Shown one piece after another: positions 25,767-35,800 of a DNA stretch of 64,000 nt. A model generated the notes under the pieces. It saw only the letters and a program-made list of their open reading frames with translations, was not told the origin of the DNA and searched no databases. A program made the position numbers and the translations under genes. This DNA is from Micromonospora sp. WMMD1120 (GTDB lineage: Bacteria; Actinomycetota; Actinomycetes; Mycobacteriales; Micromonosporaceae), in the NCBI RefSeq assembly GCF_029626235.1, contig NZ_JARUBO010000005.1:6792001-6856000 (forward strand). Direction: 5' to 3'. Within the stretch, counting starts at the first letter, position 1. Every line of letters begins with the position of its first letter.

Positions 25767-26294
25767 ATGGTGTGGAAGAACCCCGCAGACCTCCTCCGTC
25801 TGCTCGTCGTCGCGCTACTCGTCTACCCGGTGCTGGTGGTGATCCTGCGGGTGTCCGGGAAGCGGACACTGTCCAAGCTCAACGCGTTCGACTTCGTGGT
25901 CACGGTGGCGCTGGGCTCGACGCTGGCGACGATCCTGCTGTCGCGGGACGTCTCGCTGGCTGAGGGGATCCTCGCGTTGGCTCTGCTGGTCAGCCTGCAG
26001 TACGGGGCCGCGTTGCTCGCGGTCCGCTGGCCGCCGTCGCAGCGGCTGCTCAAGGCCCGACCGACCCTGCTGCTACGAGACGGACGACTCCGGCACGAGA
26101 GCATGCGCAGCGTCCGGGTGGCGGAGAGCGAAATCCGGCAGGCCGCCCGCAGCCAGGGCACCGGCGACCTCGGGAACCTCGCGGCGGTGGTGCTGGAGAC
26201 CGACGGAAGCCTCAGCGTCATCACCCGGGGCCAACTCGGCGACGGCAGCAGCCTCGCCGACGTGCCCGACGCTAAGGCGCAGCCCGGCGAGTGA
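25767..26294 (+). CDS. DUF421 (YetF-like) membrane protein
   Basis: A 175-residue protein. Three N-terminal helices (LLRLLVVALLVYPVLVVILR, FVVTVALGSTLATILL, ILALALLVSLQYGAALLAVR) are followed by a soluble YetF domain: TLLLRDGRLRHESMRSVRV, SEIRQAARSQG, VVLETDGSLSVI. The motif GKRTLSKLNAFDFVVTVALG is the family signature. DUF421 proteins have been linked to membrane and spore stress, but activity is unknown. It is the intact relative of the remnant at 19776-20073, and a more distant copy lies at 37877-38368. Confidence 0.88.
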   Translation: MVWKNPADLLRLLVVALLVYPVLVVILRVSGKRTLSKLNAFDFVVTVALGSTLATILLSRDVSLAEGILALALLVSLQYGAALLAVRWPPSQRLLKARPTLLLRDGRLRHESMRSVRVAESEIRQAARSQGTGDLGNLAAVVLETDGSLSVITRGQLGDGSSLADVPDAKAQPGE

Positions 26295-26360
26295 CCGCTC
26301 GTTTCGGCCGGTGTCGCGGGGGAACGCCACAGGCATGCGCAAGCCGACAGGAAGGGCCCG

Positions 26361-28046
26361 ATGAGCGCCGGCGGGTACGACGCGATCGTCGTCGGCGCGG
26401 GGCACAACGGGCTCGTGGCCGCCAGCCTGCTGGCCGACGCCGGCTGGCACGTCCTCGTGCTGGAGGCGGACGACGCGCCCGGCGGTGCGGTACGGTCCGC
26501 GGAGGTGCTCGGGCCCGGTTTCACCACCGACCTGTTCAGCGCGTTCTATCCGTTGGGCGCGGCCTCGCCGGTGCTACGCGCGCTCGATCTGGAGCGGCAC
26601 GGGCTCCGGTGGAGTCACGCTCCGGTCCCGCTGGCGCACCTCCTGCCGGACGAGCGGGTGGTCGTGCTGTCCCGGGACGTGGCCGAGACGGCCGCGTCCG
26701 TCGAGCGGTTCGCTTCGGGCGACGGCGCGGCCTGGGAGGCCCTGGCGCAGCGGTGGGACCGGTACGGCGACGACGTGCTCCAGGCACTGTTCAGCCCGTT
26801 CCCGCCGCTGCGCTCCGGGGTCCGACTGCTGACCCGGATGGGCCCGGCCGATGCCCTGCGGGCCGCGCGCTTCGCCACCCTGCCGGTCCGGCGCCTCGGG
26901 ATGGAACAGTTCCGCGGCGACGGCGCGCGGCTGCTGCTGGCAGGCACCGCGCTGCACTCGGACATGTCACCGGACGAGCCGGGCAGCGGACTGTTCGGTT
27001 GGCTGATGACGATGGTCGGGCAGCGGACCGGTTTCCCCGTCCCGCGCGGCGGGTCCGGCAAGCTCGTCGAGGCGCTGGTGCGCAGGCTGAGGGCGGCCGG
27101 CGGGGAGCTGCGCTGCGGTGTCCGAGTGGAAAAGGTCATCGTGGTGGGTGGCCGGGCGCGGGGTGTGCTGACCAGCGCGGGTCGGATCCTGGCACGGCGG
27201 GCGGTGATCGCCGACGTCGACGTGCCCACGCTCTATCTCGATCTGGTCGGTGCGGAGCGGCTGCCCGACCGGGTCCTGTCGGACCTGCGCCGGTTCGACT
27301 GGGATCCCGCCACGGTGAAGCTGAACTGGGCGCTGTCCGGGCCGGTGCCGTGGACCGCCGGCGAGGTCGCCGGCGCGGGCACGGTCCACCTCGGCGAAGG
27401 GCTCGACGGGTTGACGGACTACGCGGCGGACCTGACCGTCGGCCGTGCTCCGCGCCGGCCGTTCCTGCTGCTCGGGCAGATGACCACGGCCGACGCAACC
27501 CGCTCGCCAGCGGGTACGGAGGTGGTGTGGGCGTACACGCACCTGCCACGTGGGGTGGCCTTCGACCCCGGGGTGGTACGGCGGCAGGTGGCGGCGGTGG
27601 AGAACCTGGTGGAGCGGCACGCGCCCGGCTTCCGCGACCGGGTGCTCAACCGCGTGGTCCAGACGCCGGCAAACCTGGCGGACGCGGACGGGAACCTGGT
27701 GGGCGGGGCGATCAACGGCGGTACCACGAAGATCTACCAGGAGTTGGTGTTTCGGCCGCTGCCCGGGCTGGGCCGGGCGGAGACGCCCGTCCGGGGGCTC
27801 TATCTGGGCAGTGCCGGCGCGCACCCGGGCGGCGGGGTGCACGGTGGACCGGGGGCGAACGCGGCGAAGGCCGCGCTGCTGCACGCCGGCGGTCGTCGGC
27901 TGCGGGCCGCGGCGGTGCGGGCGACGGTGCGCCGGATCAGCGGGGCGCCGGACCGTGGCCTGCTGCCGCCGCCGGTGGGTGACCTTCCCGAGGCCACCAA
28001 CCGGGGTGGTGCGGTCGGTGGCACCGGGACGACCGGCGACGACTGA
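26361..28046 (+). CDS. Phytoene-desaturase-like NAD(P)/FAD oxidoreductase
   Basis: A 561-residue flavoprotein of the CrtI/COG1233 family. The dinucleotide-binding motif is DAIVVGAGHNGLVAASLLAD, followed by LVLEADDAPGGAVRS; the C-terminal FAD motif is GLYLGSAGAHPGGGVHGGPG. The family includes carotenoid desaturases, but this subgroup also contains enzymes of other function, and the motif GHNGL points to the general COG1233 group. No crtB, crtE or crtY is nearby, so a role in making beta-carotene for the retinal enzyme at 45126-46130 is only a possibility. GGAAGGG precedes the ATG. Confidence 0.85.
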   Translation: MSAGGYDAIVVGAGHNGLVAASLLADAGWHVLVLEADDAPGGAVRSAEVLGPGFTTDLFSAFYPLGAASPVLRALDLERHGLRWSHAPVPLAHLLPDERVVVLSRDVAETAASVERFASGDGAAWEALAQRWDRYGDDVLQALFSPFPPLRSGVRLLTRMGPADALRAARFATLPVRRLGMEQFRGDGARLLLAGTALHSDMSPDEPGSGLFGWLMTMVGQRTGFPVPRGGSGKLVEALVRRLRAAGGELRCGVRVEKVIVVGGRARGVLTSAGRILARRAVIADVDVPTLYLDLVGAERLPDRVLSDLRRFDWDPATVKLNWALSGPVPWTAGEVAGAGTVHLGEGLDGLTDYAADLTVGRAPRRPFLLLGQMTTADATRSPAGTEVVWAYTHLPRGVAFDPGVVRRQVAAVENLVERHAPGFRDRVLNRVVQTPANLADADGNLVGGAINGGTTKIYQELVFRPLPGLGRAETPVRGLYLGSAGAHPGGGVHGGPGANAAKAALLHAGGRRLRAAAVRATVRRISGAPDRGLLPPPVGDLPEATNRGGAVGGTGTTGDD

Positions 28047-29060
28047 TCAGCTCCGGCGCCAGGCGAGGACGGCCACCCCCGTCCCCAGCACGCCGGCGGC
28101 CACCCCCATCCGGTGTCGGGAGAGCCAGGCCTGCGGGCTGCGGCCGTGCGCCCGGGAGGAGAAGTCACCACGCGCGCCGTAGTCGTGTCCGCCGGGCCCG
28201 TCGAGGGGATGCCAGAGGTTGTTCGGCCGGTCGTGGTCGGCGGGACGGCCGGTTTGCTGGGATTTGTAGCCGGTGTGCGCCAGGTAGCGGTCCAGCAGCC
28301 CGGGCGCGACGCGATTGCCGAGGATGGTCAGCACGGTGGAGGTGCCGACCCAGTACTCGCGCCGGCGGGGCCGGTCCACGGCGCCGACGATCGCGCGGGC
28401 GGCCACCTCCGGCTCGTAGATCGGCGGTACCGGCTCGGCACGCCGGGGCAGCCGGGACAGCAGCCATTCGAACTGCGGGGTGTTGACCGCCGGCAGGTGC
28501 ACCATGGTGACCTTGACGTTGCTGCGCTCGTGCAGCAACTCGCAGCGCAGCGACTCGGTGAACCCGACGATGGCGTGCTTCGCCCCGCAGTAGGCCGCCT
28601 GCAGGGGGATGCCCCGGTAGGCCAGCGCGGAACCGACCTGGACGACGGTGCCCCGGTCGCGGGGCGTCATGTGGGACAGCGCCACGCGGGTGCCGTGCAC
28701 GTAGCCGAGGTAGGTGACCTCCATGGCTCGGCGGAACTCCTCGGGCCGGGTCTGCTGGAACGGCGCGAAGACGGAGCTGAACGCGTCGTTGATCCACAGG
28801 TCGATCGGGCCCAGTTCCGCCTCGACCCGCCGGCCGGCGTCGACGACCTGGTCGTAATCGGCCATGTCGACCTCGATCGGCAGGGCTCGGCCGCCGGCTT
28901 CGCGTACCTCCTCGGCGGCGGCGGCGAGCCCCACCCGCCCGCGGGCCAGCAGCGCGATCGCGATGCCGCGCCGCGCCAGCAGCCGTACCGTGGCCCGACC
29001 GACTCCCGCGCTGGCGCCGGTCACCACCGCCACCCCGATGTCCTGCCGCCGCATGCCCAT
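28047..29060 (-). CDS. Short-chain dehydrogenase with C-terminal membrane helix
   Basis: A 337-residue SDR. The Rossmann motif VVTGASAGVGRATVRLLARR, the INDAFSS equivalent of NNAG, the Ser in VQVGSALAYRG and the YCGAKHAIVGF active site (YxxxK) are all present, so it should be catalytic with NAD(P)H. After residue 255 a charged linker leads to MGVAAGVLGTGVAVLAWRR, a terminal helix that may anchor it to the membrane. GGAGGCGGG precedes two in-frame ATGs, 29060 and 29054. The stop abuts that of the CrtI-like gene in convergent orientation. Confidence 0.88.
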   Translation of the reverse strand: MGMRRQDIGVAVVTGASAGVGRATVRLLARRGIAIALLARGRVGLAAAAEEVREAGGRALPIEVDMADYDQVVDAGRRVEAELGPIDLWINDAFSSVFAPFQQTRPEEFRRAMEVTYLGYVHGTRVALSHMTPRDRGTVVQVGSALAYRGIPLQAAYCGAKHAIVGFTESLRCELLHERSNVKVTMVHLPAVNTPQFEWLLSRLPRRAEPVPPIYEPEVAARAIVGAVDRPRRREYWVGTSTVLTILGNRVAPGLLDRYLAHTGYKSQQTGRPADHDRPNNLWHPLDGPGGHDYGARGDFSSRAHGRSPQAWLSRHRMGVAAGVLGTGVAVLAWRRS

Positions 29061-29212
29061 CCCGCCTCCCGTCGCCGACTCCTGCTGCCCGCACTACCCG
29101 TCGTCGGTCGGCTCAGTCACCCCCGGCGCGCCTGATCTGCGCAGCCCGCACGTGTCAGATCGGGACGGGCGGGTACCGCACGCCACGGACGCCGAGGGAA
29201 GGGGCGACAGCG

Positions 29213-30985
29213 ATGGCCGCAGCGGACGCGGACCAGCAGGCCGCCGGCACCACGCCCGCGGTGCTGCGGGACTACGCGTTGCTCGCCGACGGGCACCGGG
29301 GCGCGCTCGTCGGCCCCGGCGGGGACGTCGCCTGGCTGTGCGCGCCCGGCTGGTCCGACCCGGCGGTGTTCAGCACCCTGCTCGGCGGGGCGGGCACGTT
29401 CCTGGTGGCGCCGGCGGCCGACCGGTTCGTCTGGGGAGGACACTACGAGCCCGGCTCGCTGATCTGGCGCAGCCGGTGGGTCACCGGGGACGGCATCGTC
29501 GAGTCCCGGGACGCGCTGGCCTTTCCCGGCGAGGCCGGCCGGCTGGTGCTGCTGCGCCAGGTCCGCGCGCTGCAACAGCCGGCGCGGGTGCGGATGGTGC
29601 TGGATCCGCGGGCCGACTTCGGCCGGGAGCCGGTGCGCGAGGTCACCCGCGACGGCGAACGCTGGCTGGCCCGTGCCGGTGGACTGCACCTGCGCGTGCA
29701 GGGCGGCGGCGAGCTGGGCCGGGACCCGCAGGGCTTCCTGGCCGGCGAGCTGACGATCCCGGCGGGCGGCCGGCACGACGTGGTGCTGGAGCTGGCCGCC
29801 GGTCCGCTCGACACGCCGTGCGAACCCCCGGGAGAGTTGTGGCGCACCACCGAGCACCACTGGGCGTCGGTGGTCCCGCCGCTGGCCGGGCCGGCCGCCC
29901 GGGACGCCACGCTGGCCTACGCGGTCCTGCGCGGGATGACCCGCCCGGGTGGTGGCATGGTCGCCGCCGCCACCACCGCCCTGCCGGAGCGGGCGATGGC
30001 GGGGCGCAACTACGACTACCGGTACGCATGGATCCGGGACCAGTCCTTCGCGGGCCAGGCTGCCGCGCTGGTCGGGCGGTACGACCTGCTCGACGACTCC
30101 GTCGCGTTCCTGACCGCTCGGGTACTGGCCGACGGGGACGGGCTCGCGCCGGCGTACACGGTCGGCGGAGATCCGGTGCCGCGGGAGCAGCCGCTGACCG
30201 GCCTGCCCGGGTATCCGGGCGCGGGGGCCCGCATCGGCAACTGGGTACGCGGCCAGTTCCAGCTCGACGCGTTCGGCGAGGTGCTGCTGGTGTTGGCCGC
30301 CGCGCAGCGCCACGACCGACTCGACAGCGACGGCCGGCACGCGATGCAGATTGCCGCCGAGGTGATCGAGCGGCGCTGGGCGCAACCGGACGCCGGGATC
30401 TGGGAGCTGCCGCCCCGGCAGTGGACGCACTCGAAGCTGACGTGTGTGGCGGGACTTCGGGCGGCGGCACGTACCACGACGGCCCGCCCGTCCGCGCGCT
30501 GGTCGGCGCTGGCGGACCAGATCCTGGCCGACACCGCCGCGCACGGGTTGGCGGCGGACGGGCACTGGCGTCGTGCGTACGACGACGACCGGACCGACGC
30601 CGCGCTGCTGCTGCCCGGCATCCGGGGCGCGCTTCCGCCGCAGGACCCGCGCACCGACCGGACCCGCCAGGCGGTCGTCGCCGACCTCGCTCAGGACGGC
30701 TATCTCTACCGGTTCCGGCCGGACCGGCGGCCGCTCGGCGACGCCGAGGGCGCGTTCCTGCTGTGCGGCTTCGCCGCCGCGCTGTCCGCGTGGCAGGCCG
30801 GCGACGAGGTCGGCGCCAACCGGTGGTTCGAACGCAACCGGGCCGCCTGCGGCCCACCGGGCCTCTACACCGAGGAGTACGACGTACGGCAACGCCAGCT
30901 CCGCGGCAACGCGCCCCAGGGGTTCGTGCACGCGCTGATGTTGGAGACCGCGGTGACGCTCGGCCAGGTCGACCCCTGCCGCTGA
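29213..30985 (+). CDS. Glycoside hydrolase family 15 (glucoamylase/trehalase-like)
   Basis: A 590-residue protein with an N-terminal beta-sandwich (about 1-225) and an (alpha/alpha)6 barrel. Catalytic-site segments RNYDYRYAWIRDQSFAG, DAGIWELPPRQWTHSKL (general acid Glu) and GLYTEEYDVRQRQLRGN (base Glu) match GH15. There is no signal peptide, so it acts in the cytosol on glycogen-derived oligosaccharides or trehalose; which one is not decidable here. GAAGGGG precedes the ATG. It stands divergent from the SDR gene across a 152-bp spacer with no other feature. Confidence 0.9.
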   Translation: MAAADADQQAAGTTPAVLRDYALLADGHRGALVGPGGDVAWLCAPGWSDPAVFSTLLGGAGTFLVAPAADRFVWGGHYEPGSLIWRSRWVTGDGIVESRDALAFPGEAGRLVLLRQVRALQQPARVRMVLDPRADFGREPVREVTRDGERWLARAGGLHLRVQGGGELGRDPQGFLAGELTIPAGGRHDVVLELAAGPLDTPCEPPGELWRTTEHHWASVVPPLAGPAARDATLAYAVLRGMTRPGGGMVAAATTALPERAMAGRNYDYRYAWIRDQSFAGQAAALVGRYDLLDDSVAFLTARVLADGDGLAPAYTVGGDPVPREQPLTGLPGYPGAGARIGNWVRGQFQLDAFGEVLLVLAAAQRHDRLDSDGRHAMQIAAEVIERRWAQPDAGIWELPPRQWTHSKLTCVAGLRAAARTTTARPSARWSALADQILADTAAHGLAADGHWRRAYDDDRTDAALLLPGIRGALPPQDPRTDRTRQAVVADLAQDGYLYRFRPDRRPLGDAEGAFLLCGFAAALSAWQAGDEVGANRWFERNRAACGPPGLYTEEYDVRQRQLRGNAPQGFVHALMLETAVTLGQVDPCR

Positions 30986-30990
30986 CCGGT

Positions 30991-31431
30991 CTACCGACCG
31001 GGACCGGCGATGAGCGCCAGCCCGGTCTCCGGGTCGACGCGCTTGGCCAGCTCCGGTGCGACCTCGGTGACGATCACTTCAAGCGTCGGCCACACCCGGG
31101 CCGAGAGCAGGTGGCCGCCCACCGTGCTGCCGTCCGAGCGGCCGAGCACCGCGTGCACGTGCAGGGCCGGCTCGCCGTTGCGTGCGGCCACGTCTCCGAC
31201 CAGCGACAACACCTCGACCTGCGCGCGGACCGGGATGTGCCGGTAGTCGCCCTTGTCCCGGTCGAACCAGCCAACCTCGGCCTCGCGGAATCCACCCACG
31301 GCGGTCACCCGGCCGGCGCGCAGGTCATGGCGGCGCAGCGCGTCGCCGATAGCGGTCACCGGCTCGTCGCCCTTGTCACAGACGACGACCAGCACCCGGC
31401 CGGTCGGCTGATGCAGTTCATCGACCTTCAT
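30991..31431 (-). CDS. DUF296 (PPC domain) DNA-binding-like protein
   Basis: A 146-residue single-domain protein. The PPC fold is seen in VLVVVCDKGDEPVTAIGDAL, AGRVTAVGGFREAEVGWFD, EVLSLVGDVAARNGEPALHV and HAVLGRSDGSTVGGHLLSAR. The two His residues in the last pair of motifs resemble the metal-binding set of bacterial PPC proteins. Plant versions carry AT-hooks; this one does not. Its function is unknown. The ATG overlaps the upstream stop by four bases (ATGA), and GAGGAG precedes it; the longer frame upstream is rejected for that reason. It is the last gene of the five-gene operon. Confidence 0.88.
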   Translation of the reverse strand: MKVDELHQPTGRVLVVVCDKGDEPVTAIGDALRRHDLRAGRVTAVGGFREAEVGWFDRDKGDYRHIPVRAQVEVLSLVGDVAARNGEPALHVHAVLGRSDGSTVGGHLLSARVWPTLEVIVTEVAPELAKRVDPETGLALIAGPGR

Positions 31432-31796
31432 GACTCCTCCTCGTGTCGTCCCGTGGTCGCGCCCAGCACCGCCCAGACGGCAGCGACGGCCGCGTCGGCC
31501 AGCGCGGCGTGCCGCTGCCGCCGGTCGGCGGCGGCGAGACCGAGCGCGGTGAGCGCGTGCAGGCCATCGACCGCCGCGCCCGCCACGAGCACTCCCGATG
31601 CGGGCCACCGCAGGGTGAGCGCAGCCTGCGCCAGGTGTCGGGCGCCCAGCACCCGAAGCGTCGCTTCGGCGGTGGGGGTCGGCGGTCCGACCGGCCGCAG
31701 CAGCGCGCCGGGGGCGAGCAGCAGCAGGCTGCCCCAGGCCACGCGGCCGGTGAGTGCCGCGTGTCGCAGAGTTCGTCCCGGGGGTCGGCGGCCCAT
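31428..31796 (-). CDS. Small hydrophobic membrane protein
   Basis: A 122-residue protein with three to four hydrophobic segments (RVAWGSLLLLAPGALLRPVG, ASGVLVAGAAVDGLHALTAL, ADAAVAAVWAVLGATTG). I do not recognise the family. Its ATG is one base after the stop of the enolase-superfamily gene and its stop overlaps the DUF296 start, so it is a genuine coupled gene of the operon. It may anchor or accompany the membrane-associated dehydrogenase encoded upstream, which is speculative. Confidence 0.7.
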   Translation of the reverse strand: MGRRPPGRTLRHAALTGRVAWGSLLLLAPGALLRPVGPPTPTAEATLRVLGARHLAQAALTLRWPASGVLVAGAAVDGLHALTALGLAAADRRQRHAALADAAVAAVWAVLGATTGRHEEES

Positions 31797-31797
31797 G

Positions 31798-32886
31798 TCA
31801 GGCCACCCGGAACTGCTGGGCCTGCTCGGCGCGGAACTCCAGCCCGTTGCCCGGCTGGTCGTTGTGCACCTGCACCGCGCCGCCGGTGGCCGACCGTACT
31901 CCGTCGAAGAGCATCGCCTCGATGCGGACGTGGTCGTGGAACCACTCCAGGTGCCGCAGGTTCGGCGTGGCAGCGGCGACGGCGAGGTGCTGATGCGGTG
32001 CGCAGTGCCCGGACACCTGGATCCCGGCGGCGTCCGCCACCGCCGCCGCGCGGAGGAACTCGCTGATCCCGCCGCACCGCGTGACGTCGATCTGGAGACA
32101 GTCGACGTACGGGGCCATCCGGTGGAAGTAGACCAGGTCGAAGCCGTACTCCCCCGCCGTCACGTCGGCCGCGACCCGGTCGCGGACGAGGCCGAGTCCG
32201 GGCAGGTCGTCGGAGCTGACCGGCTCCTCGTACCAGCGCACGTCCAGGTCCGCGGCGGCGTGCGCGACGCGGACCGCCTGCTTGCGTTGGTACGCGCCGT
32301 TGGCGTCGACGAACAGCTGCGTGTCGTCGCCGATCGTGCGACGCGCCTGCCTCATCCGCTCCAGATCGCGCTCCACCGCCGTGCCGCAGGACTCCCCGAT
32401 CTTGATCTTCACGCGGGGGATGCCCTGTTCGTGCACCCAGCCGCTGAGCTGCCGGTGCTGCCGCTGGGCGTCATAGGTGGTGAAGCCGCCGCTGCCGTAG
32501 ACCGGCACCTCCCGGCGGGCGACGCCGAGCAACCGGGTCAGCGGCAGGTTGTGCCGGCGTGCCTTCAGGTCCCACAGCGCGCAGTCGGCGGCCGACAGGG
32601 CGAGCCCGGCGATGCCGGGGCGGCCGGCGTTGCGCAGCCGCCGTCGCATGCGGTCCCAGGCCGCCGGCACGTCGTCCGGGTCGAGGTCGGCAAGCACCGG
32701 CGCGAGCAGGTCCGCCACCACGGCGACGACGGCGCTCGGGCCGTAGGTCCAGCCGATCCCGGTGTGCCCGTCGGCACGCGCTCGGACCAGCACCAGCGTG
32801 GTGGCGGTCCAGGCGAGGGTGCCGTCGCCCTCCGAGGCGTCGGTGGGGATCCGGTACGCCTCGGCGGTGACGCCGACGCCGGTCAC
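31798..32886 (-). CDS. Mandelate racemase/muconate lactonizing enzyme family (enolase superfamily)
   Basis: A 362-residue protein. The capping domain is followed by the barrel with the KxK catalytic pair in RVKIKIGES, the metal ligands Asp in LFVDANGAY, Glu in RWYEEPVSSDD and Glu in VTAGEYGFD, and the His region VSGHCAPHQHLAV. These mark an MR-subgroup acid-sugar dehydratase or racemase. The exact acid sugar cannot be named. The GTG at 32886 overlaps the stop of the FAD/Fe-S gene (GTGA), which supports this start over GTG 32895. Third gene of the operon. Confidence 0.9.
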   Translation of the reverse strand: MTGVGVTAEAYRIPTDASEGDGTLAWTATTLVLVRARADGHTGIGWTYGPSAVVAVVADLLAPVLADLDPDDVPAAWDRMRRRLRNAGRPGIAGLALSAADCALWDLKARRHNLPLTRLLGVARREVPVYGSGGFTTYDAQRQHRQLSGWVHEQGIPRVKIKIGESCGTAVERDLERMRQARRTIGDDTQLFVDANGAYQRKQAVRVAHAAADLDVRWYEEPVSSDDLPGLGLVRDRVAADVTAGEYGFDLVYFHRMAPYVDCLQIDVTRCGGISEFLRAAAVADAAGIQVSGHCAPHQHLAVAAATPNLRHLEWFHDHVRIEAMLFDGVRSATGGAVQVHNDQPGNGLEFRAEQAQQFRVA

Positions 32887-35800
32887 CGCGTCCACCGCCG
32901 GGCCAGCGCGGTGGCCGCGGCCAGCCCCGCGGCGGCCACCAGGCTGACCGTCGCCCAACGGGTGATCGGGCCGGGCTGCCGGGGCCGGTCACCCCAGCTC
33001 TGTTCCGGCCGCCGGGGAACGGTGTCGTTGTACATGGCCGCGCGCAGCAGTTCGGCCAGGTGCAGCGCAGAACGGCCATCTGCGGCGCTCTGCTCGACCT
33101 GGGTGCGACAGCTGAACCCGTCCGCGAGGATCACGTCCGTGTCGGCGGCGTCCCGGACGGCCGGGAGCAGCACCCGTTCCGCGCACGCCTCGGACACCTC
33201 GTGGTGGCCCTGCTCAAAGCCGAAGTTGCCGGCCAGGCCACAGCAGCCGGAGTCCAGGAACTCGGCGTCGACGCCGGCCGCGGAGAGCACGGCCTGGTCG
33301 GCGGCGGTGCCGAGGATCGCGTGGTGGTGGCAGTGGGTCTGGATCAGGGCGTGCGCGTCCAGGCGGGGCGGCTGCCAACCGGGGCTGTGGTCGTTCAGCA
33401 ACTCGGCGAGCGTGACGGTCTGCTCCCGCAGGCGGGTGACGTCGTCGTCGGCCGGAAACAGCTCGTGCGCGTCGCTGCGGAACACGGCCGTGCAGCTCGG
33501 CTCCAGCCCCACCACCCGGGTGCCGGCGCGCAGGTGCGGCCGCAGCGCGTCGACGCTGCGGCGCAGCACCCGCTTGGCGACGTCGAGCTGGCCGGTGGAG
33601 ATCCAGGTCAGACCGCAGCACACCGGGCGCTCCGGTACCCGTACCCGCCAGCCGGCGGCCTCCAGCACCTCGACCGCGGCGCGGGCCACGCCCGGGTGGA
33701 AGTGGTTGCTGAAGGTGTCCGGCCAGAGCACGACCTCGCCCCGGGCACCGTCGCCGGTCGGGGTACGGCGGGCGAACCAGTGCTGGAACGATTCCGGCGC
33801 GAACAGCGGGATGTCGCGGCGTTTGTCGATCCCGCCGACGACCTTGGCCAGGCGACTGAGGCCCGGTGCGTGCGCGAGCGCGTTGACGGTGCGGGGCAGC
33901 CGGGCGGCGACGGTGGCCACCAGCGGCAGCCAGCCCATCGAGTAGTGCGCGCGGGGGCGCAGCCGACCCGCGTAGTGGTGCGACAGGAACTCGGCTTTGT
34001 AGGTGGCCATGTCCACGTTGACCGGGCAGTCGGCCTTGCAGCCCTTGCAGGCCAGGCAGAGGTCGAGCGCGTCGCGGACCGCGTCGGAGCGCCACCCGTC
34101 GGCGATGGTGCCTCCCCGGGCCGCGCCGTCGAGCATCTCGAACAGCAGCCGGGAGCGGCCCCGGGTCGAGTGCTCCTCCTCCCGGGTCACCATGTAGGAC
34201 GGGCACATCACCCCGCCGGAGTGTCGCCGGCACTTGCCGACGCCCACGCATCGCAGCACCGCGTCGCCGAAGCTGCCGCGGTCGTCCGGGTAGGCGAAGG
34301 TGGTTCGCACGCCGCCGTGGTCGTAGTCGACACCGAGGCGCAGGTGACTGTCGAGGGGGTAGGGCGGCATGGCCTTGCCCGGGTTCATCCGGTCGTCCGG
34401 GTCGAAGATCGCTTTGAACTGGCCGAACGCCCGGATGAGGCGCTCGCCGTACATCTTGGGCAGCAGCTCGCCGCGGGCCTGGCCGTCGCCGTGCTCCCCG
34501 GAGAACGACCCGCCGTAGGACACCACGAGGTCGGCGGCGCGCTCGACGAAGGAGCGGAAGTCGCGCACGCCGTCGGCGGTGCGCAGTTGGAACGGGATCC
34601 GGGTGTGCACACAGCCCTGCCCGAAATGCCCGTACAGCGAGGCCTGCTGGTAGCCGTACTCGCGGTAGAGCGCCTGCAGGTCGCGCAGGTAGTCCCCCAG
34701 CCGGTCCGGGGCGACCGCCGAGTCCTCCCAGCCGGGCCAGGTGTTGTCCGCGCCGGGCACATGGGCGGTGGCGCCCAGCGCGGACTCCCGGACCCCCCAC
34801 ATCCGCTTGTCGTCGGCCGGGTCGGTGAACTCGTGCACGCGGGGGCCGCCGTCGCGGCGCACCGCGTCGATCAGCCGACGGGCGGCGGCCCGGGCCTGTT
34901 CGGGTGTGTCGCCGCCGAGCTGCACCATCAGCCAGGCGCCGCCCTCGGGCAGCTCGTGCAGCGCGTGCGGGTGCAGGCTCTTGCGCCGCTCGAAGCTGAT
35001 GAGCTTGTCGTCGATGCCCTCCAGCGCGATCGGCTGGTGCTCCAGGATCCGCGGCACGTCGTCACCGGCCGAGGCGATGTCCGGGTAGCTGAGGAACACC
35101 AGCGCGTCGGCGTTGACCCGCGGGACCAGTTTCAGTCGGGCCCGCAGCACGGTGACCAGGGTGCCCTCGGAACCGACCAGGGCCTGGGCGATGTGGAAGT
35201 TCTTCTCCGGCAGCAGGCTGTCCAGGTTGTAGCCGGAGACCCGGCGGGGGATGTGCGGATAGCGGGTACGGATGTCGGCCAGGTACTCGTCGCGCAACGC
35301 CCGCAGCCGCCGGTAAATCTCGGCCTGGCGGCCGCCGTCGCGCTGGATACGGGCGTACTCCTCGTCGCTGGTCTCCCCCACCCACAGGCGGGTGCCGTCG
35401 TACAGCAGCACCTCCAGCTCGACGATGTTGTCGACCACCTTTCCGGCGCGCTGGGCCGTGGCGCCGCAGGAGTTGTTGCCGATCATGCCGCCGAGTGTGC
35501 AGTGGTTGTGCGTGGCCGGCCGGGGCCCGTACTCCAGGCCGGTTGGCTCCAACTGGGCGTTCAGCTCGTCGAGCACGATGCCGGGTTCGACCAGGCAGGT
35601 GCCGGCCCGCTCGTCGACCTCCAGCAGGCGGTGGCAGTACTTGGACCAGTCGAGGATCACGGCGGTGTTGGTGCACTCGCCGGCCAGGCTGGTGCCGCCG
35701 CCGCGGGAGGTCAGCGGCGCGCCGTGGCGGCGGCAGACGGCCACGGCGGCCACCGCCGCCTCCAGGGTGCGGGGCACCACCACCCCGAGTGGGACCTGGC

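Noticed and set aside
28864..33945. Very long plus-strand open frame (1693 codons)
   Set aside because: It runs antisense or out of frame to several well-supported genes (SDR, GH15, operon 30991-37723), is dominated by Arg/Ala/Pro and has no family motif. In such GC-rich DNA stops are rare in the antisense frames.
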